IMG/VR virus record: IMGVR_UViG_3300032240_001074
Span: 1 to 26,367 of that record
Source: a virus
Strand: one strand, 5' to 3'
DNA: 26,367 nucleotides
The translations under genes and the position numbers were made by a program. The notes beneath the pieces were generated by a model, which saw only the letters and a program-made list of their open reading frames with translations, ran no database searches and was not told the DNA's origin. This document shows, in pieces, positions 12,878 through 20,850 of the stretch (its first letter is position 1; each line of letters begins with the position of its first letter).

Positions 12878-14704
12878 ATGATTTACTTAGACATCGAAAC
12901 CGACACGAAGCACAAACAGATATGGCTCTGTGTTACAGAAAAAGATGGTGAGATAAAACACTGGAGAAATAAAGATGGACTACAAGAATACCTTGAGGGT
13001 CACCCGATATGTGGTCATAACATTATTGGTTTTGATGCTCCTGTACTCAAGAGGGTGTGGGATGTCACCATACCCAGTGCCTGTTTAGTAGATACACTTG
13101 TCCTCTCGCGTCTGCACAACCCCGATGTAGACATTGCATTCATAGAGGGACAGAAAGTACCACCACCTCATAGCCTACAGGCGTGGGGCATTAGGCTCAA
13201 GTGCCACAAGATAGACTTCACTGACTATGATGCTGGCTGGTCTGAAGAGATGGCTGCTTATTGTGAGCAGGATGTGATGCTTCTTAAGAAGCTACTTCAA
13301 CACCTAATAAATCTTCTTGAAAAAGATAAGTTCAGCACTCAAAGTATTGAGCTTGAGCATAAGGTTGCCATCATCTGTAAGCAGATGGAGGACAACGGGT
13401 TCAAGTTGGATATGCCCAAGGCCATGTCTCTGCATGCACACTTGCTTGGGCGCATGTCTGACATTGAATGCAAGATGCAGGAAGTGTTTAAGCCCACTTA
13501 TGAGACACTCAAAACCCCACAGTATTGGACACTGTTTGATGGCTCTTGGACGGAATACAAGGCAGAGACTAAAACAGAACTCTTGTCCCTGATCAGACTT
13601 GCCGGTCATAAACCATCCTTGATAAATCAAGCTGTAGCTGGGCCGATGAAAGTGAGAGAGCATCTGTTTAATGCGGGTAGTAGGCAACAGATTGCTGAGC
13701 GATTGTCTGCTTTGGGTGTGAAGTTTAACAAGCACACAGAGAAGGGCAACGTCATCGTGGACGAGACAGTGCTACAAGGCATAGACCTGCCCGAAGCTAA
13801 GCTTGTCGCTGAGTATTTGATGTTGCAGAAACGCACAGCACAGATCAGTAGCTGGATGGAATTTGTTCAAGACGATGGCAGGGTGCATGGACGCATCATC
13901 ACCAACGGGGCTGTGACGGGCCGCTGTACCCACAGTAGTCCCAACATGGGACAAGTGCCAGCAGTCAATCCTGACACGCCCTATGGCGCTGAATGCAGAG
14001 AGATGTGGACAGTGGAGCAGGGCAATGTGCAGGTAGGTGTAGACCTTAGCGGCATTGAACTACGCTGCCTAGCCCACTACATGCAGGACGAGCGGTGGCA
14101 AGAGGAACTGTTGAGGGGTGATGTGCATTGGATGAACTGCCAAGCTTTTGGACTAGTACCAAAGGGTACAGTGAAGGATGATAGCAATCCCGAACACAAG
14201 AAGTTTAGGAACCAAACTAAAACCATGACCTATGCCATGCTCTATGGTGCAGGTGCGGCTAAGATTGGATCAACTGCTGGTGTGTCACCAACAAAAGGCA
14301 AGAAGCTTATTGATAACTTCTTGGATAATACTCCAGCACTAAAGAAACTCAAGGAGAAAATAGCTAGACTGTCTGCTAATGGTTTACTCCCAGCATTGGA
14401 CGGTAGGAAAGTATGGGTTAGGAACGAACACGCCGCATTAAATACCCTGCTGCAATCTGCTGGGGCTATTGTGGCTAAGCAGTGGCTGGTGGAGTGTGAC
14501 GAAGCATTGAAGGCGCATGGAATAAATGCAAAGCTCATTGCCTTTGTCCACGATGAAACCCAATGGGAAGTTGCTAAAGAAGATGCAGAGAAAGCAATGA
14601 AGATTATTGAATACTCTGCTACCCAAGCTGGACTTGTGCTAAAATTCAGATGTCCTGTTGCTGCCGAAGGAAAGATCGGCAACAACTGGCGTGATTGCCA
14701 CTGA
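12878..14704 (+). CDS. Family A DNA polymerase with 3'-5' exonuclease (608 aa)
   Basis: Replicative polymerase of the T7 type. Exonuclease motifs: D5/E7 in LDIETD, CGHNIIGFDAP, and YCEQDVMLLKKL. Polymerase motif A: DLSGIELRCLAHY (D389). Motif B: RNQTKTMTYAMLYGAG, with R444, K448 and Y452. Motif C: FVHDETQWE (H558, D559, E560). Tyr at the position equivalent to E. coli Phe762 is the T7-like state. Length is somewhat below T7 gp5 (704), mainly in the thumb/linker. AAAGAAG upstream of ATG 12878 is the ribosome-binding site. Forms the replisome core with the gene before it and the SSB-like protein after it. Confidence 0.96.
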   Translation: MIYLDIETDTKHKQIWLCVTEKDGEIKHWRNKDGLQEYLEGHPICGHNIIGFDAPVLKRVWDVTIPSACLVDTLVLSRLHNPDVDIAFIEGQKVPPPHSLQAWGIRLKCHKIDFTDYDAGWSEEMAAYCEQDVMLLKKLLQHLINLLEKDKFSTQSIELEHKVAIICKQMEDNGFKLDMPKAMSLHAHLLGRMSDIECKMQEVFKPTYETLKTPQYWTLFDGSWTEYKAETKTELLSLIRLAGHKPSLINQAVAGPMKVREHLFNAGSRQQIAERLSALGVKFNKHTEKGNVIVDETVLQGIDLPEAKLVAEYLMLQKRTAQISSWMEFVQDDGRVHGRIITNGAVTGRCTHSSPNMGQVPAVNPDTPYGAECREMWTVEQGNVQVGVDLSGIELRCLAHYMQDERWQEELLRGDVHWMNCQAFGLVPKGTVKDDSNPEHKKFRNQTKTMTYAMLYGAGAAKIGSTAGVSPTKGKKLIDNFLDNTPALKKLKEKIARLSANGLLPALDGRKVWVRNEHAALNTLLQSAGAIVAKQWLVECDEALKAHGINAKLIAFVHDETQWEVAKEDAEKAMKIIEYSATQAGLVLKFRCPVAAEGKIGNNWRDCH

Positions 14705-14743
14705 CGATACAAGTGGATTTTTATTTTTCATAAAGGAAATAGT

Positions 14744-15157
14744 ATGGCAGATTTATCAAAGCGAGTTAAAATTAAAGCCGATGTGTTCTGGTGTCAGCAT
14801 ACCAAAGTGAATGATATGTCAGGTAAGTATCAGCTTAACCTGTGCAATCTGAGCGATGCTGCTTGTGATGCCTTGGAAGCAATGGGTATCAGTGTTCAAA
14901 CTGGTGAAGATAAGAAGGCTGAGCAAGGTCGGTATATTACCTGTAAGAGTCAGTCGCCTATCAAGGTGTTTGATGCAGACGGTTATCTGATTGAAGAAGC
15001 CATTGGCAATGGAAGCAAAGCTAAGGCTTTGGTTGGTGCGTATGAGTGGTCTTACAAAAACAAGAAGGGCATCAGCCCGTCTTTAGGTAAGCTTGTAATC
15101 ACTGAACTTGTGGAGTATGGCACTGAGTCTGCTCTTGATGATACTGATATTTTGTAA
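14744..15157 (+). CDS. Probable single-stranded DNA-binding protein (137 aa)
   Basis: ATG 14744 follows AAAGGAAATAGT. A beta-rich body with GRYITCKSQSPIKVFDADG and SKAKALVGAYEWSYKNKKG is followed by an acidic tail ending ALDDTDIL. An acidic C terminus with a hydrophobic last residue is typical of SSB proteins, where it contacts polymerase and helicase. The position between polymerase and exonuclease fits a gp2.5-like role. The assignment rests on context, tail and pattern, not on a diagnostic motif. Confidence 0.65.
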   Translation: MADLSKRVKIKADVFWCQHTKVNDMSGKYQLNLCNLSDAACDALEAMGISVQTGEDKKAEQGRYITCKSQSPIKVFDADGYLIEEAIGNGSKAKALVGAYEWSYKNKKGISPSLGKLVITELVEYGTESALDDTDIL

Positions 15158-15169
15158 AGGAAAACTGAA

Positions 15170-15370
15170 ATGAACATCACACTAAACCTCCATATCGATA
15201 CCGTTAACGCTGCTCTTACAGGGCTGGGAGAGTTGCCTTACAAGGCCGTTGCTCCTCACATCAATGAGATTCAACGACAGGCTATCCCTCAAGTTGAAGC
15301 AGCACAGGCGGCACAAGCTGCGGAAGCTTCTACCCAAATGGAACTTCCCTTGGAAGATCCTAATCAGTAA
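15170..15370 (+). CDS. Small conserved phage protein (66 aa)
   Basis: ATG 15170 follows AAAGGAAAACTG. The N-terminal two thirds (VNAALTGLGELPYKAV, then INEIQRQAIPQVEAAQ) match a small phage family of unknown function that I recall next to replication genes. An Ala/Gln-rich stretch leads to a C-terminal QMELPLEDP. That motif resembles clamp-binding or other short linear motifs, which is speculation. Confidence 0.65.
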   Translation: MNITLNLHIDTVNAALTGLGELPYKAVAPHINEIQRQAIPQVEAAQAAQAAEASTQMELPLEDPNQ

Positions 15371-15375
15371 CAACA

Positions 15376-16095
15376 ATGCAAAGCAAGGTGATAGCGTTAG
15401 TTGACTCTGACATTATTGCCTATCGCATAGCGTTTGCTTGTAAGGATGACGATGGGAAAACAGCTAAGAGATCTCTTAACAGTTACCTCACCGACATCCT
15501 ACTGATTGGCGTTGATAATACATACAGTGGTTGTTATGCCGATGAATGGAAACTCTACCTAACAGGTAAGAATAATTTCAGACTAGACATAGCAACCACT
15601 GCTGTGTATAAAGGTAATAGAACAGCACCTAAACCAAAACATTTACCGTTGTTGAGAAAACATTTGGTAGATGATTGGGGCGCAATTATTATTGACGGTC
15701 AAGAAGCTGATGATGCTATAGCAATAGAAGCAACTAAGTTGCAAAGTAATTTTGTCATTGCTTCTGTCGATAAAGATTTAGATCAGATAGCTGGCTGGCA
15801 TTACAATTTTGTAAAGAAGGTGGGGTATAACATAACTCCTGAAGAGGGTATGTATAGATTCTACAAACAAATATTAACAGGGGATTCCGCTGATAATATC
15901 ATAGGCATAAGAGGGATTGGCCCCGTCACTGCTGACAAACTCCTATCAGAAGCAACAGGTGAAATGGAAATGTATTCTATTTGTCTAGAGCAATATGAAG
16001 GGAATGAGGAAAGAGTTATTGAGAATGCCAGACTGCTCTGGCTTAGAAGATATGAGGACGAACTATGGCAACCACCAATGAAGGACACAGCATGA
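15376..16095 (+). CDS. 5'-3' exonuclease, FEN family (T7 gp6-like) (239 aa)
   Basis: Flap endonuclease/5' exonuclease that would remove primers and degrade DNA. Metal-binding motifs: LVDSDIIAYRIAF at the N terminus, YKGNRT, GQEADDAIA, IASVDKDLDQI, and a helix-hairpin-helix region LTGDSADNIIGIRGIGPVTA. Length is close to typical phage members (250-300). The ribosome-binding site before ATG 15376 is poor. Ten of its eleven arginines are encoded by AGA, unlike its neighbours, suggesting recent acquisition or different selection; the phage tRNA-Arg(UCU) would read them. Ends ATGA with the next gene. Confidence 0.93.
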   Translation: MQSKVIALVDSDIIAYRIAFACKDDDGKTAKRSLNSYLTDILLIGVDNTYSGCYADEWKLYLTGKNNFRLDIATTAVYKGNRTAPKPKHLPLLRKHLVDDWGAIIIDGQEADDAIAIEATKLQSNFVIASVDKDLDQIAGWHYNFVKKVGYNITPEEGMYRFYKQILTGDSADNIIGIRGIGPVTADKLLSEATGEMEMYSICLEQYEGNEERVIENARLLWLRRYEDELWQPPMKDTA

Positions 16096-16457
16096 AAAGG
16101 AATATCAAGAATGATCTACAGCCCAATGATGTTGCAGTTATCTTGCGCCCTCATGTGGGAAAAGATGGGCAATGGGATCAAACATTTGAAGTTGTTATTA
16201 GTGGCTTTGGCCCTGTCACTATTTCTAAGGAAGCGATGGACGATATGATTGGCATGGCAGTATTGCTGGCCTCTGTTGTTCCCCTTATGGAAAGCAACGA
16301 AGAAATTGCAGCAGAGATTATGGATCACTGTAGTAAGTTCTATGCACACAATGCTGTTGGTGTTGAGTATGATGTCAATCACAATAGTTTCGCTGACTTA
16401 GACAAAGATCTTCGTTCCTTTGATATCAATACTCCCACTGTGGGCGGGATGCAATGA
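16092..16457 (+). CDS. Conserved phage protein (121 aa)
   Basis: I chose ATG 16092 (ATGA overlap with the exonuclease stop) over the in-frame ATG 16065 inside that gene. The N terminus reads as a beta unit (NDVAVILRPHVGKDGQWDQTFEVVISG), then a helix with MDDMIGMAVLLASVVPLME and an acidic C-terminal region. I recall similar genes adjacent to phage exonucleases without function. Confidence 0.65.
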   Translation: MKRNIKNDLQPNDVAVILRPHVGKDGQWDQTFEVVISGFGPVTISKEAMDDMIGMAVLLASVVPLMESNEEIAAEIMDHCSKFYAHNAVGVEYDVNHNSFADLDKDLRSFDINTPTVGGMQ

Positions 16458-16723
16458 CTTCTGTAGCTGAGATATTGCAGCAGCGAGGTGATCGCTACGG
16501 TGAGTATATCAATGTAGCAACCACCAGCCAAGAGATAAAGCGTATCATAGCTAATGGGGCTAATGTCACTGGGGGTGACGATGATATGTGTGAAAGCTTG
16601 GACATGATTGCTAATAAGATTGCCCGCATTGTTAACGGCGATCCTTTCTATAAGGATAGCTGGCAAGACATTGCTGGGTATGCCCAACTCATTGTCGATA
16701 AGCTCGACAAGATGGGACTATAA
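16454..16723 (+). CDS. DUF6378-like phage protein (89 aa)
   Basis: ATGA overlap at the start, AGCGG-poor site. The sequence has the pattern of the small phage domain I know as DUF6378: EILQQRGDRYGEY at the N terminus, then MIANKIARIVNGDPFYKDSWQDIAGYAQL. No activity is known. The position between replication and nuclease genes is usual. Confidence 0.7.
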   Translation: MTSVAEILQQRGDRYGEYINVATTSQEIKRIIANGANVTGGDDDMCESLDMIANKIARIVNGDPFYKDSWQDIAGYAQLIVDKLDKMGL

Positions 16724-16729
16724 ATACCA

Positions 16730-17125
16730 ATGGCCTCTAAGAAGCAAACCATCAAACCCCGTAATGGTGGTGAGTGGACAGAGGCTAGGTATCGAAGCTT
16801 CGTAACATCAGCCCTGAGGTCTGCCTCGCGTAGGTGGCCTCCAAAGTATGCAGCACTAAGGGATGCTCTGTTGGGAAGAAAAGAAAATAAGAAGACAGGT
16901 AAGTTAGCACAGCATTACAAATGCGCTGCATGCACTGGAGAGTTTGTAGCTAACGATGTACAGGTAGATCATATCCATCCTGTAGTGGATCCAGTTATCG
17001 GGTTTGTTAGTTGGGATAAGTACATTGAGAACATGTACTGTGAAGTGGTAGGCTTTCAGATATTATGTCTGGATTGCCATAAGGCAAAGACTCTTAATGA
17101 GAAACTTAAAAGGAAATTAAAATGA
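16730..17125 (+). CDS. HNH endonuclease (131 aa)
   Basis: Metal-dependent endonuclease of the HNH fold. A zinc-finger pair is visible (C65-x2-C68 and C113-x2-C116), with the catalytic D80-H81 in VQVDHIHPV and H117 in LDCHKAKT; WDKYIENMYCEVVGFQILC lies between. A basic N-terminal part (SALRSASRRWPPKYAALRDAL) probably binds DNA. It could act in recombination intermediates, packaging or homing; the operon position within replication genes favours a housekeeping phage role. ATG 16730 is 7 bases after the previous stop. Ends ATGA with the next gene. Confidence 0.85.
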   Translation: MASKKQTIKPRNGGEWTEARYRSFVTSALRSASRRWPPKYAALRDALLGRKENKKTGKLAQHYKCAACTGEFVANDVQVDHIHPVVDPVIGFVSWDKYIENMYCEVVGFQILCLDCHKAKTLNEKLKRKLK

Positions 17126-17553
17126 ACATTACTTGTACACACCTTGAAGAACTAGAAGACGGCGGCGCTATCGTTAGCTTGGAAATGGATGATGAATCCA
17201 AAGTGGAGTTGATCAACATGGGCTTCATTGCCATGTTGCAAAACTACATTGCCCAACAACACGCTGTTGAAGAAGAAGAAGAAGAAGAATACGAAGAACT
17301 TGAAGAAGAAGCTGAGTGGTCTTGGGATAATGAAGAAGAGGAAGAAGAAGAAGCTGATCCCTACGCTGCTGTCATTGCAGAACTGAAAACCTGCTATGAG
17401 TATTACGCATTGGAAGTGGACGATGAAGAGGGTAAAACTGCTGAGCTTGCACACGCAGCATCACAGTTGCTCACCCTTTACATGGGTGAAGAAGCGGCTT
17501 CTGATTACTTCTGGAACCTCACTGCCAATGTTTGGAACGAGTGGGCTGAGTAA
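17122..17553 (+). CDS. Very acidic protein with poly-Glu tracts (143 aa)
   Basis: ATG 17122 overlaps the previous stop (ATGA), after AGGAAAT. The N-terminal 45 residues (CTHLEELEDGGAIVSLEMDD, then MGFIAMLQNYI) look like a small conserved phage domain. An acidic linker with runs of Glu follows at residues 50-57 and 70-77, encoded by GAA repeats. A helical C-terminal part ends VWNEWAE. The strong negative charge could mimic DNA, as some anti-restriction proteins do, or simply form a flexible spacer. Neither is shown. Confidence 0.7.
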   Translation: MNITCTHLEELEDGGAIVSLEMDDESKVELINMGFIAMLQNYIAQQHAVEEEEEEEYEELEEEAEWSWDNEEEEEEEADPYAAVIAELKTCYEYYALEVDDEEGKTAELAHAASQLLTLYMGEEAASDYFWNLTANVWNEWAE

Positions 17554-17568
17554 GACTAGCTCTTGATG

Positions 17569-17604
17569 TGGAAACCCTTGTTGCTTAAATGGCAGGGGTT
17601 TCCA
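17569..17604 (+). terminator. Strong intergenic hairpin
   Basis: TGGAAACCC (17569-17577) pairs perfectly with GGGTTTCCA (17596-17604) and extends inward to 12 bp with one G-U. There is no T tract after it, so it may be an RNA-processing site or factor-dependent stop, or a protective 3' end for the acidic-protein message. Confidence 0.45.
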
Positions 17605-17631
17605 ATCTAGAAAATTAAAATAAGGAATGAG

Positions 17632-17946
17632 ATGGATTTAGATTTTTATCAAACAGAAGCAATGTCATATCGTATTGACAGCGCAAACGAAGCCTATGCC
17701 CTATTTAATTTAGCAGCAGAAGTTGGGGAAGTGTTGGGCCTTGTAGCGAAACTCATCCGCGATGGGGCAGGTGAAAAGGACATGGCAGAACTGATGAAAA
17801 AAGAACTTGGCGATGTTATGTGGATGGTTGCTGCTGTAGCAGACGATGCAGGACTAAGCCTGTCGGAAATCTGTACAGTTAATCTAGCCAAACTAGCCGA
17901 CAGAAAAGCCCGTAATAAAATTATGGGTAGTGGGGATGAGCGGTAA
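17632..17946 (+). CDS. MazG-like nucleotide pyrophosphohydrolase (104 aa)
   Basis: MazG-family enzymes hydrolyse nucleoside triphosphates to monophosphates; phage versions tune nucleotide pools or alarmone levels. The all-alpha core is clear: AAEVGEV with E30 and E33, then KKELGDVMWMVA with E58 and D61, which together form the Mg-binding site. The C-terminal KLADRKARNKIMGSGDER matches the conserved tail seen in MazG-like proteins. A single MazG domain, complete. ATG 17632 follows AAGGAATGAG. It is followed by a clear intrinsic terminator. Confidence 0.88.
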   Translation: MDLDFYQTEAMSYRIDSANEAYALFNLAAEVGEVLGLVAKLIRDGAGEKDMAELMKKELGDVMWMVAAVADDAGLSLSEICTVNLAKLADRKARNKIMGSGDER

Positions 17947-17971
17947 ACTCTAGTATAACTGCTTTCCCTAT

Positions 17972-17994
17972 GGGAGCATTGGCTCCCTTTTTTT
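17972..17994 (+). terminator. Rho-independent terminator
   Basis: GGGAGC (17972-17977), ATTG loop, GCTCCC (17982-17987), then seven T. Textbook intrinsic terminator ending the replication operon 26 bases after the MazG-like gene. The next gene therefore needs read-through or its own promoter; I saw none convincing in the 20-base remainder. Confidence 0.9.
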
Positions 17995-18015
17995 ATCTTT
18001 CAAAACAGGAGAATT

Positions 18016-19929
18016 ATGAACGACATCCAAACCCCTTGGTCATCTGTTGGCTACCTCACATACAAGCGCACCTACTCACGCCGCCTTAACGAGACTGATA
18101 TCAATAGCCCAACAGAAGAATTCATCGACACCATTAAGCGTGTGGTGGATGCAACTAATGACCAACTAGGTTGTAACTTCACAGCAGAAGAGCAAGCACG
18201 GCTCACTAAACACTTCCTTGAACTCAAGGGCAGCGTTGCTGGTCGCTTCTTGTGGCAGCTAGGAACTAATACAGTGGATAAGCTTGGGCTTGCTAGCCTA
18301 CAGAATTGCGCTTTCACTGTGGTGGATAAGCCGGTTGAGCCTTTTACTTGGGCTATGGATTTGTTGATGCTTGGTAGTGGTGTTGGCTACAACATTCAGA
18401 AGAAGAATGTGGACAAGCTACCTGCTGTCAATGAAAACTTTAAAGCTCCCACCAGAGTGGACAGTTCTGGCGCTCAGTTCATTGTTCCTGATAGCCGTGA
18501 AGGATGGGTTGCTCTGCTTGGCAAGACACTGAAGGCAGCGTTCCTCGCCCACAGCAGCGGCAATCAGACATTCACCTACAGCACACAGCTTATCCGTAGC
18601 AAAGGCGCACCCATCAAGGGCTTTGGTGGCACTGCCAGCGGGCCTGAAGACTTGGTGTGGGGGATTGGTAAGATCAGCGAGATCTTGGCCCGCCGCGCTG
18701 GGCGTAAGCTGCGTCCTATCGACTGCTTGGACATTATGAATATCATCTGTGCTGTGGTGGTGGCAGGTAATGTACGCCGCTCTGCACAGATTGCTATTGG
18801 CGATCCTGACGATGTTGAATTCTTGCTGGCTAAGCGTTGGGACATGGGCAACATTCCCTCATGGAGAGCAATGTCAAACAACAGCGTTGTCTGTAACGAC
18901 ATTGAAGACCTGCATGAATTCTTCTGGGATGGCTATGAAGGTAAGGGAGAACCCTATGGCCTGATCAACTTGCGCCTGTCCCGTAAAGTGGGACGATTGG
19001 GTGAAACTCAATATCCAGATCCTGATGTGCAGGGATACAATCCATGTGCAGAGCAAAGCTTGGCTGATAAAGAAACTTGCTGCTTGGCAGAAATCTTCTT
19101 GCCCAACATCACTTCTAAAGAAGAGTTGCTGGATGTAGCAACATTGCTATATCGCATTAACAAGCATAGTTTGTCCCTGCCTTGCCATCTTGAGTCCACC
19201 CAAACCGTTGTCAACAAGAACATGCGTATGGGCATTGGCATCACAGGCATACTGGAAAGCAACAAGGAGCAGCTTAGCTGGCTCAAGGACACCTACACCT
19301 ACCTGCGTGACTACGATGAGCAGTACAGCGCTCAGCACGGTTTTAACAAGTCTATCAAGCTAACCACCATCAAGCCTAGCGGTACGTTGTCCCTGCTGCC
19401 GGGGGTTACACCGGGTTGCCACCCAGCATATGCGCGTCATATGCTGAGGCGTATCCGCATCAGTGCGAATCATTCGCTGGTGCAGGTCTGTCGTGACCAC
19501 GGATATCCAGTAGAGTACCAACAAAACTTTGATGGCTCTCTAGATCACAGCACTGTGGTGGTGTCGTTCCCGTTCCGTCATACGGAATTGGCTACGCTTG
19601 CTAGCGAAGTGGATGCACTGGATCAGCTTGATACTGTCCGTTGGTTGCAGGAAAATTGGAGTGACAACAGCGTTAGCTGCACTGTCTACTACAAGAAGGA
19701 AGAGCTACCTGAGATCAAGAAGTATCTGAAGAAGTACTACAAAAACTCACACAAGAGCCTGTCCTTTCTGCTGCACAGTGAGCATGGCTTTAAGCAAGCA
19801 CCGTTGGAAGAGATTACCGAAGAGCAATACAATGCTTTGGTTGCCTCTACTCGCCTCATCACACAGGTTGCTGAAGCCACCATTGGCCTTGATGACGAGT
19901 GTGCTACTGGCGCTTGCCCAATCAGATGA
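18016..19929 (+). CDS. nrdJ: Adenosylcobalamin-dependent ribonucleotide reductase, class II monomeric (637 aa)
   Basis: Reduces ribonucleoside triphosphates to deoxy forms using a B12-derived radical, so it needs host or environmental cobalamin but no oxygen or small subunit. Visible landmarks: LQNCAFTVV (first active-site Cys), LGSGVGYNIQ, the finger-loop NPCAEQSL with C344 and E346 followed by the second active-site cysteines in ETCCLAEIF, IKPSGTLSLLPGVTPGCHP, and the C-terminal redox pair C629/C634 in CATGACPIR. That ending is like the Lactobacillus leichmannii enzyme. Length is near that family's (about 740) and the chain looks intact. AGGAG lies 4-8 bases before ATG 18016. Ends ATGA with the next gene. 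Confidence 0.96.
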   Translation: MNDIQTPWSSVGYLTYKRTYSRRLNETDINSPTEEFIDTIKRVVDATNDQLGCNFTAEEQARLTKHFLELKGSVAGRFLWQLGTNTVDKLGLASLQNCAFTVVDKPVEPFTWAMDLLMLGSGVGYNIQKKNVDKLPAVNENFKAPTRVDSSGAQFIVPDSREGWVALLGKTLKAAFLAHSSGNQTFTYSTQLIRSKGAPIKGFGGTASGPEDLVWGIGKISEILARRAGRKLRPIDCLDIMNIICAVVVAGNVRRSAQIAIGDPDDVEFLLAKRWDMGNIPSWRAMSNNSVVCNDIEDLHEFFWDGYEGKGEPYGLINLRLSRKVGRLGETQYPDPDVQGYNPCAEQSLADKETCCLAEIFLPNITSKEELLDVATLLYRINKHSLSLPCHLESTQTVVNKNMRMGIGITGILESNKEQLSWLKDTYTYLRDYDEQYSAQHGFNKSIKLTTIKPSGTLSLLPGVTPGCHPAYARHMLRRIRISANHSLVQVCRDHGYPVEYQQNFDGSLDHSTVVVSFPFRHTELATLASEVDALDQLDTVRWLQENWSDNSVSCTVYYKKEELPEIKKYLKKYYKNSHKSLSFLLHSEHGFKQAPLEEITEEQYNALVASTRLITQVAEATIGLDDECATGACPIR

Positions 19930-20402
19930 AAGAGGTAGTCATATCTCCAGCCATGCTGGTCGAGGCCAGAGACAAGGCTGCTGAGATGGGACAGCTACGC
20001 AATAGCATCATCAGAGGGGCTGGCAACATTGCTGGTTTCATTGGTGAGGCTATTGCTCAGCAGGTCTTAGGTGGTGAACTATTCAACACCTACGACTATG
20101 ATCTTGTATTACCCGATGGCATTAAAGTGGATGTGAAGACTAAGCAGACGGGCTATGTCCCGCTGCCTAGTTACGACTGTTCTATTGCTGCTCTGAACAC
20201 TAAGCAAGACTGTGACTACTACGCCTTTGTTCGTGTGAAGAATGACTTCTCTGTGGGCTGGTATTTAGGTGTGTATAATAAAGACCAGTACATGAAGGAT
20301 GCTGTCTTCATGCAGAAAGGTACAGTGGATCCAGCCAATGGCTATACTGTGAAGAGCGATTGCTACAACATCAAGATAAGTCAACTAAAGGAGAAACCAT
20401 GA
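19926..20402 (+). CDS. PD-(D/E)XK-like nuclease fold protein (158 aa)
   Basis: The start is ATG 19926 (ATGA overlap with nrdJ), not the upstream ATG-like codons inside nrdJ. A helix GNIAGFIGEAIAQQVL (E41) is followed by YDYDLVLPDGIKVDVKTKQT, with D59, D69-V-K71 in the order expected of the PD-(D/E)XK core, then a beta-rich half. T7-like phages need a junction-resolving nuclease (gp3) and none other is seen here, so this is a candidate replacement; a restriction-like role is possible. Ends ATGA with the next gene. Confidence 0.7.
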   Translation: MKEVVISPAMLVEARDKAAEMGQLRNSIIRGAGNIAGFIGEAIAQQVLGGELFNTYDYDLVLPDGIKVDVKTKQTGYVPLPSYDCSIAALNTKQDCDYYAFVRVKNDFSVGWYLGVYNKDQYMKDAVFMQKGTVDPANGYTVKSDCYNIKISQLKEKP

Positions 20403-20581
20403 CTATCAAACCTGAACGCACCCCGCCTTTGCGGATCCAGTTCGATCAAGGCAGGATGGCCTTTTACAAGGGCTGGCTTGCCAACCAGTACGATCCTGAC
20501 TCAGTACAGGGTAAGGAGTGGCAGCGGGGCTTCGACAGGGGCTACTTTGAAAACATCTACGCCCTGAAGCAGGGCTTGTAA
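20399..20581 (+). CDS. Small conserved phage protein, RMF-like motif (60 aa)
   Basis: The start is ATG 20399 (ATGA) after AAGGAGAAACC. The sequence DQGRMAFYKGWLANQ followed by PDSVQGKEWQRGFDRGY contains the GW / W..GF..GY pattern shared with ribosome-modulation-factor-like and other tiny phage proteins. Whether it touches ribosomes is unknown. The tRNA gene begins 6 bases after its stop. Confidence 0.7.
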   Translation: MTIKPERTPPLRIQFDQGRMAFYKGWLANQYDPDSVQGKEWQRGFDRGYFENIYALKQGL

Positions 20582-20587
20582 GACCAC

Positions 20588-20664
20588 TTGTCCTTAGCTC
20601 AGTTGGATAGAGCAACAGCCTTCTAAGCTGTAGGTCATTGGTTCAATTCCAATAGGGCAAACCA
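20588..20664 (+). tRNA. tRNA-Arg (anticodon UCU)
   Basis: Cloverleaf complete: acceptor TTGTCCT (20588-20594) with AGGGCAA (20654-20660; one U-G), D arm GCTC/GAGC, anticodon stem ACAGC/GCTGT with loop CTTCTAA (anticodon TCT), a 5-base variable region, T arm ATTGG-TTCAATT-CCAAT, discriminator A and encoded CCA (20662-20664). Reads AGA (and probably AGG). Likely processed from the nrdJ-operon transcript, since it sits 6 bases after a stop codon and 18 before the next start. Confidence 0.93.
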
Positions 20665-20682
20665 TTAACTCAAGGAAACAAC

Positions 20683-20850
20683 ATGACTATCAACTTAAAC
20701 TTCTTAAATATTCTTACACTGGTATTCGTAGGGGCCAAGCTCTTCAATGTTATCGATTGGTCTTGGTGGCTAGTGCTGTTGCCTACACTAATCCCACTGG
20801 CTATCTTAGTGGTAACATTGATTTTATATCTCTGCTTTGCTAAAGACTAA
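20683..20850 (+). CDS. Small membrane protein (55 aa)
   Basis: ATG 20683 follows AAGGAAACAAC, the same site as in the early genes but without the upstream hairpin arm. Residues 7-20 are moderately hydrophobic; residues 28-52 (WWLVLLPTLIPLAILVVTL) are a clear membrane helix after the aromatic IDWSWW motif, which I recall from short phage membrane proteins. A lysis-accessory role is possible. The stop TAA (20848-20850) overlaps the convergent minus-strand stop. Confidence 0.65.
   Translation: MTINLNFLNILTLVFVGAKLFNVIDWSWWLVLLPTLIPLAILVVTLILYLCFAKD

Noticed and set aside
14242-14712. 156-codon minus-strand frame opposite the polymerase C terminus
   Set aside because: Shadow of the polymerase gene; no ribosome-binding site and no recognisable features.
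17951-17960. TATAAC near 17954 as a promoter for nrdJ
   Set aside because: No -35 match, and it precedes the terminator at 17972, so transcription from it would be stopped before nrdJ.
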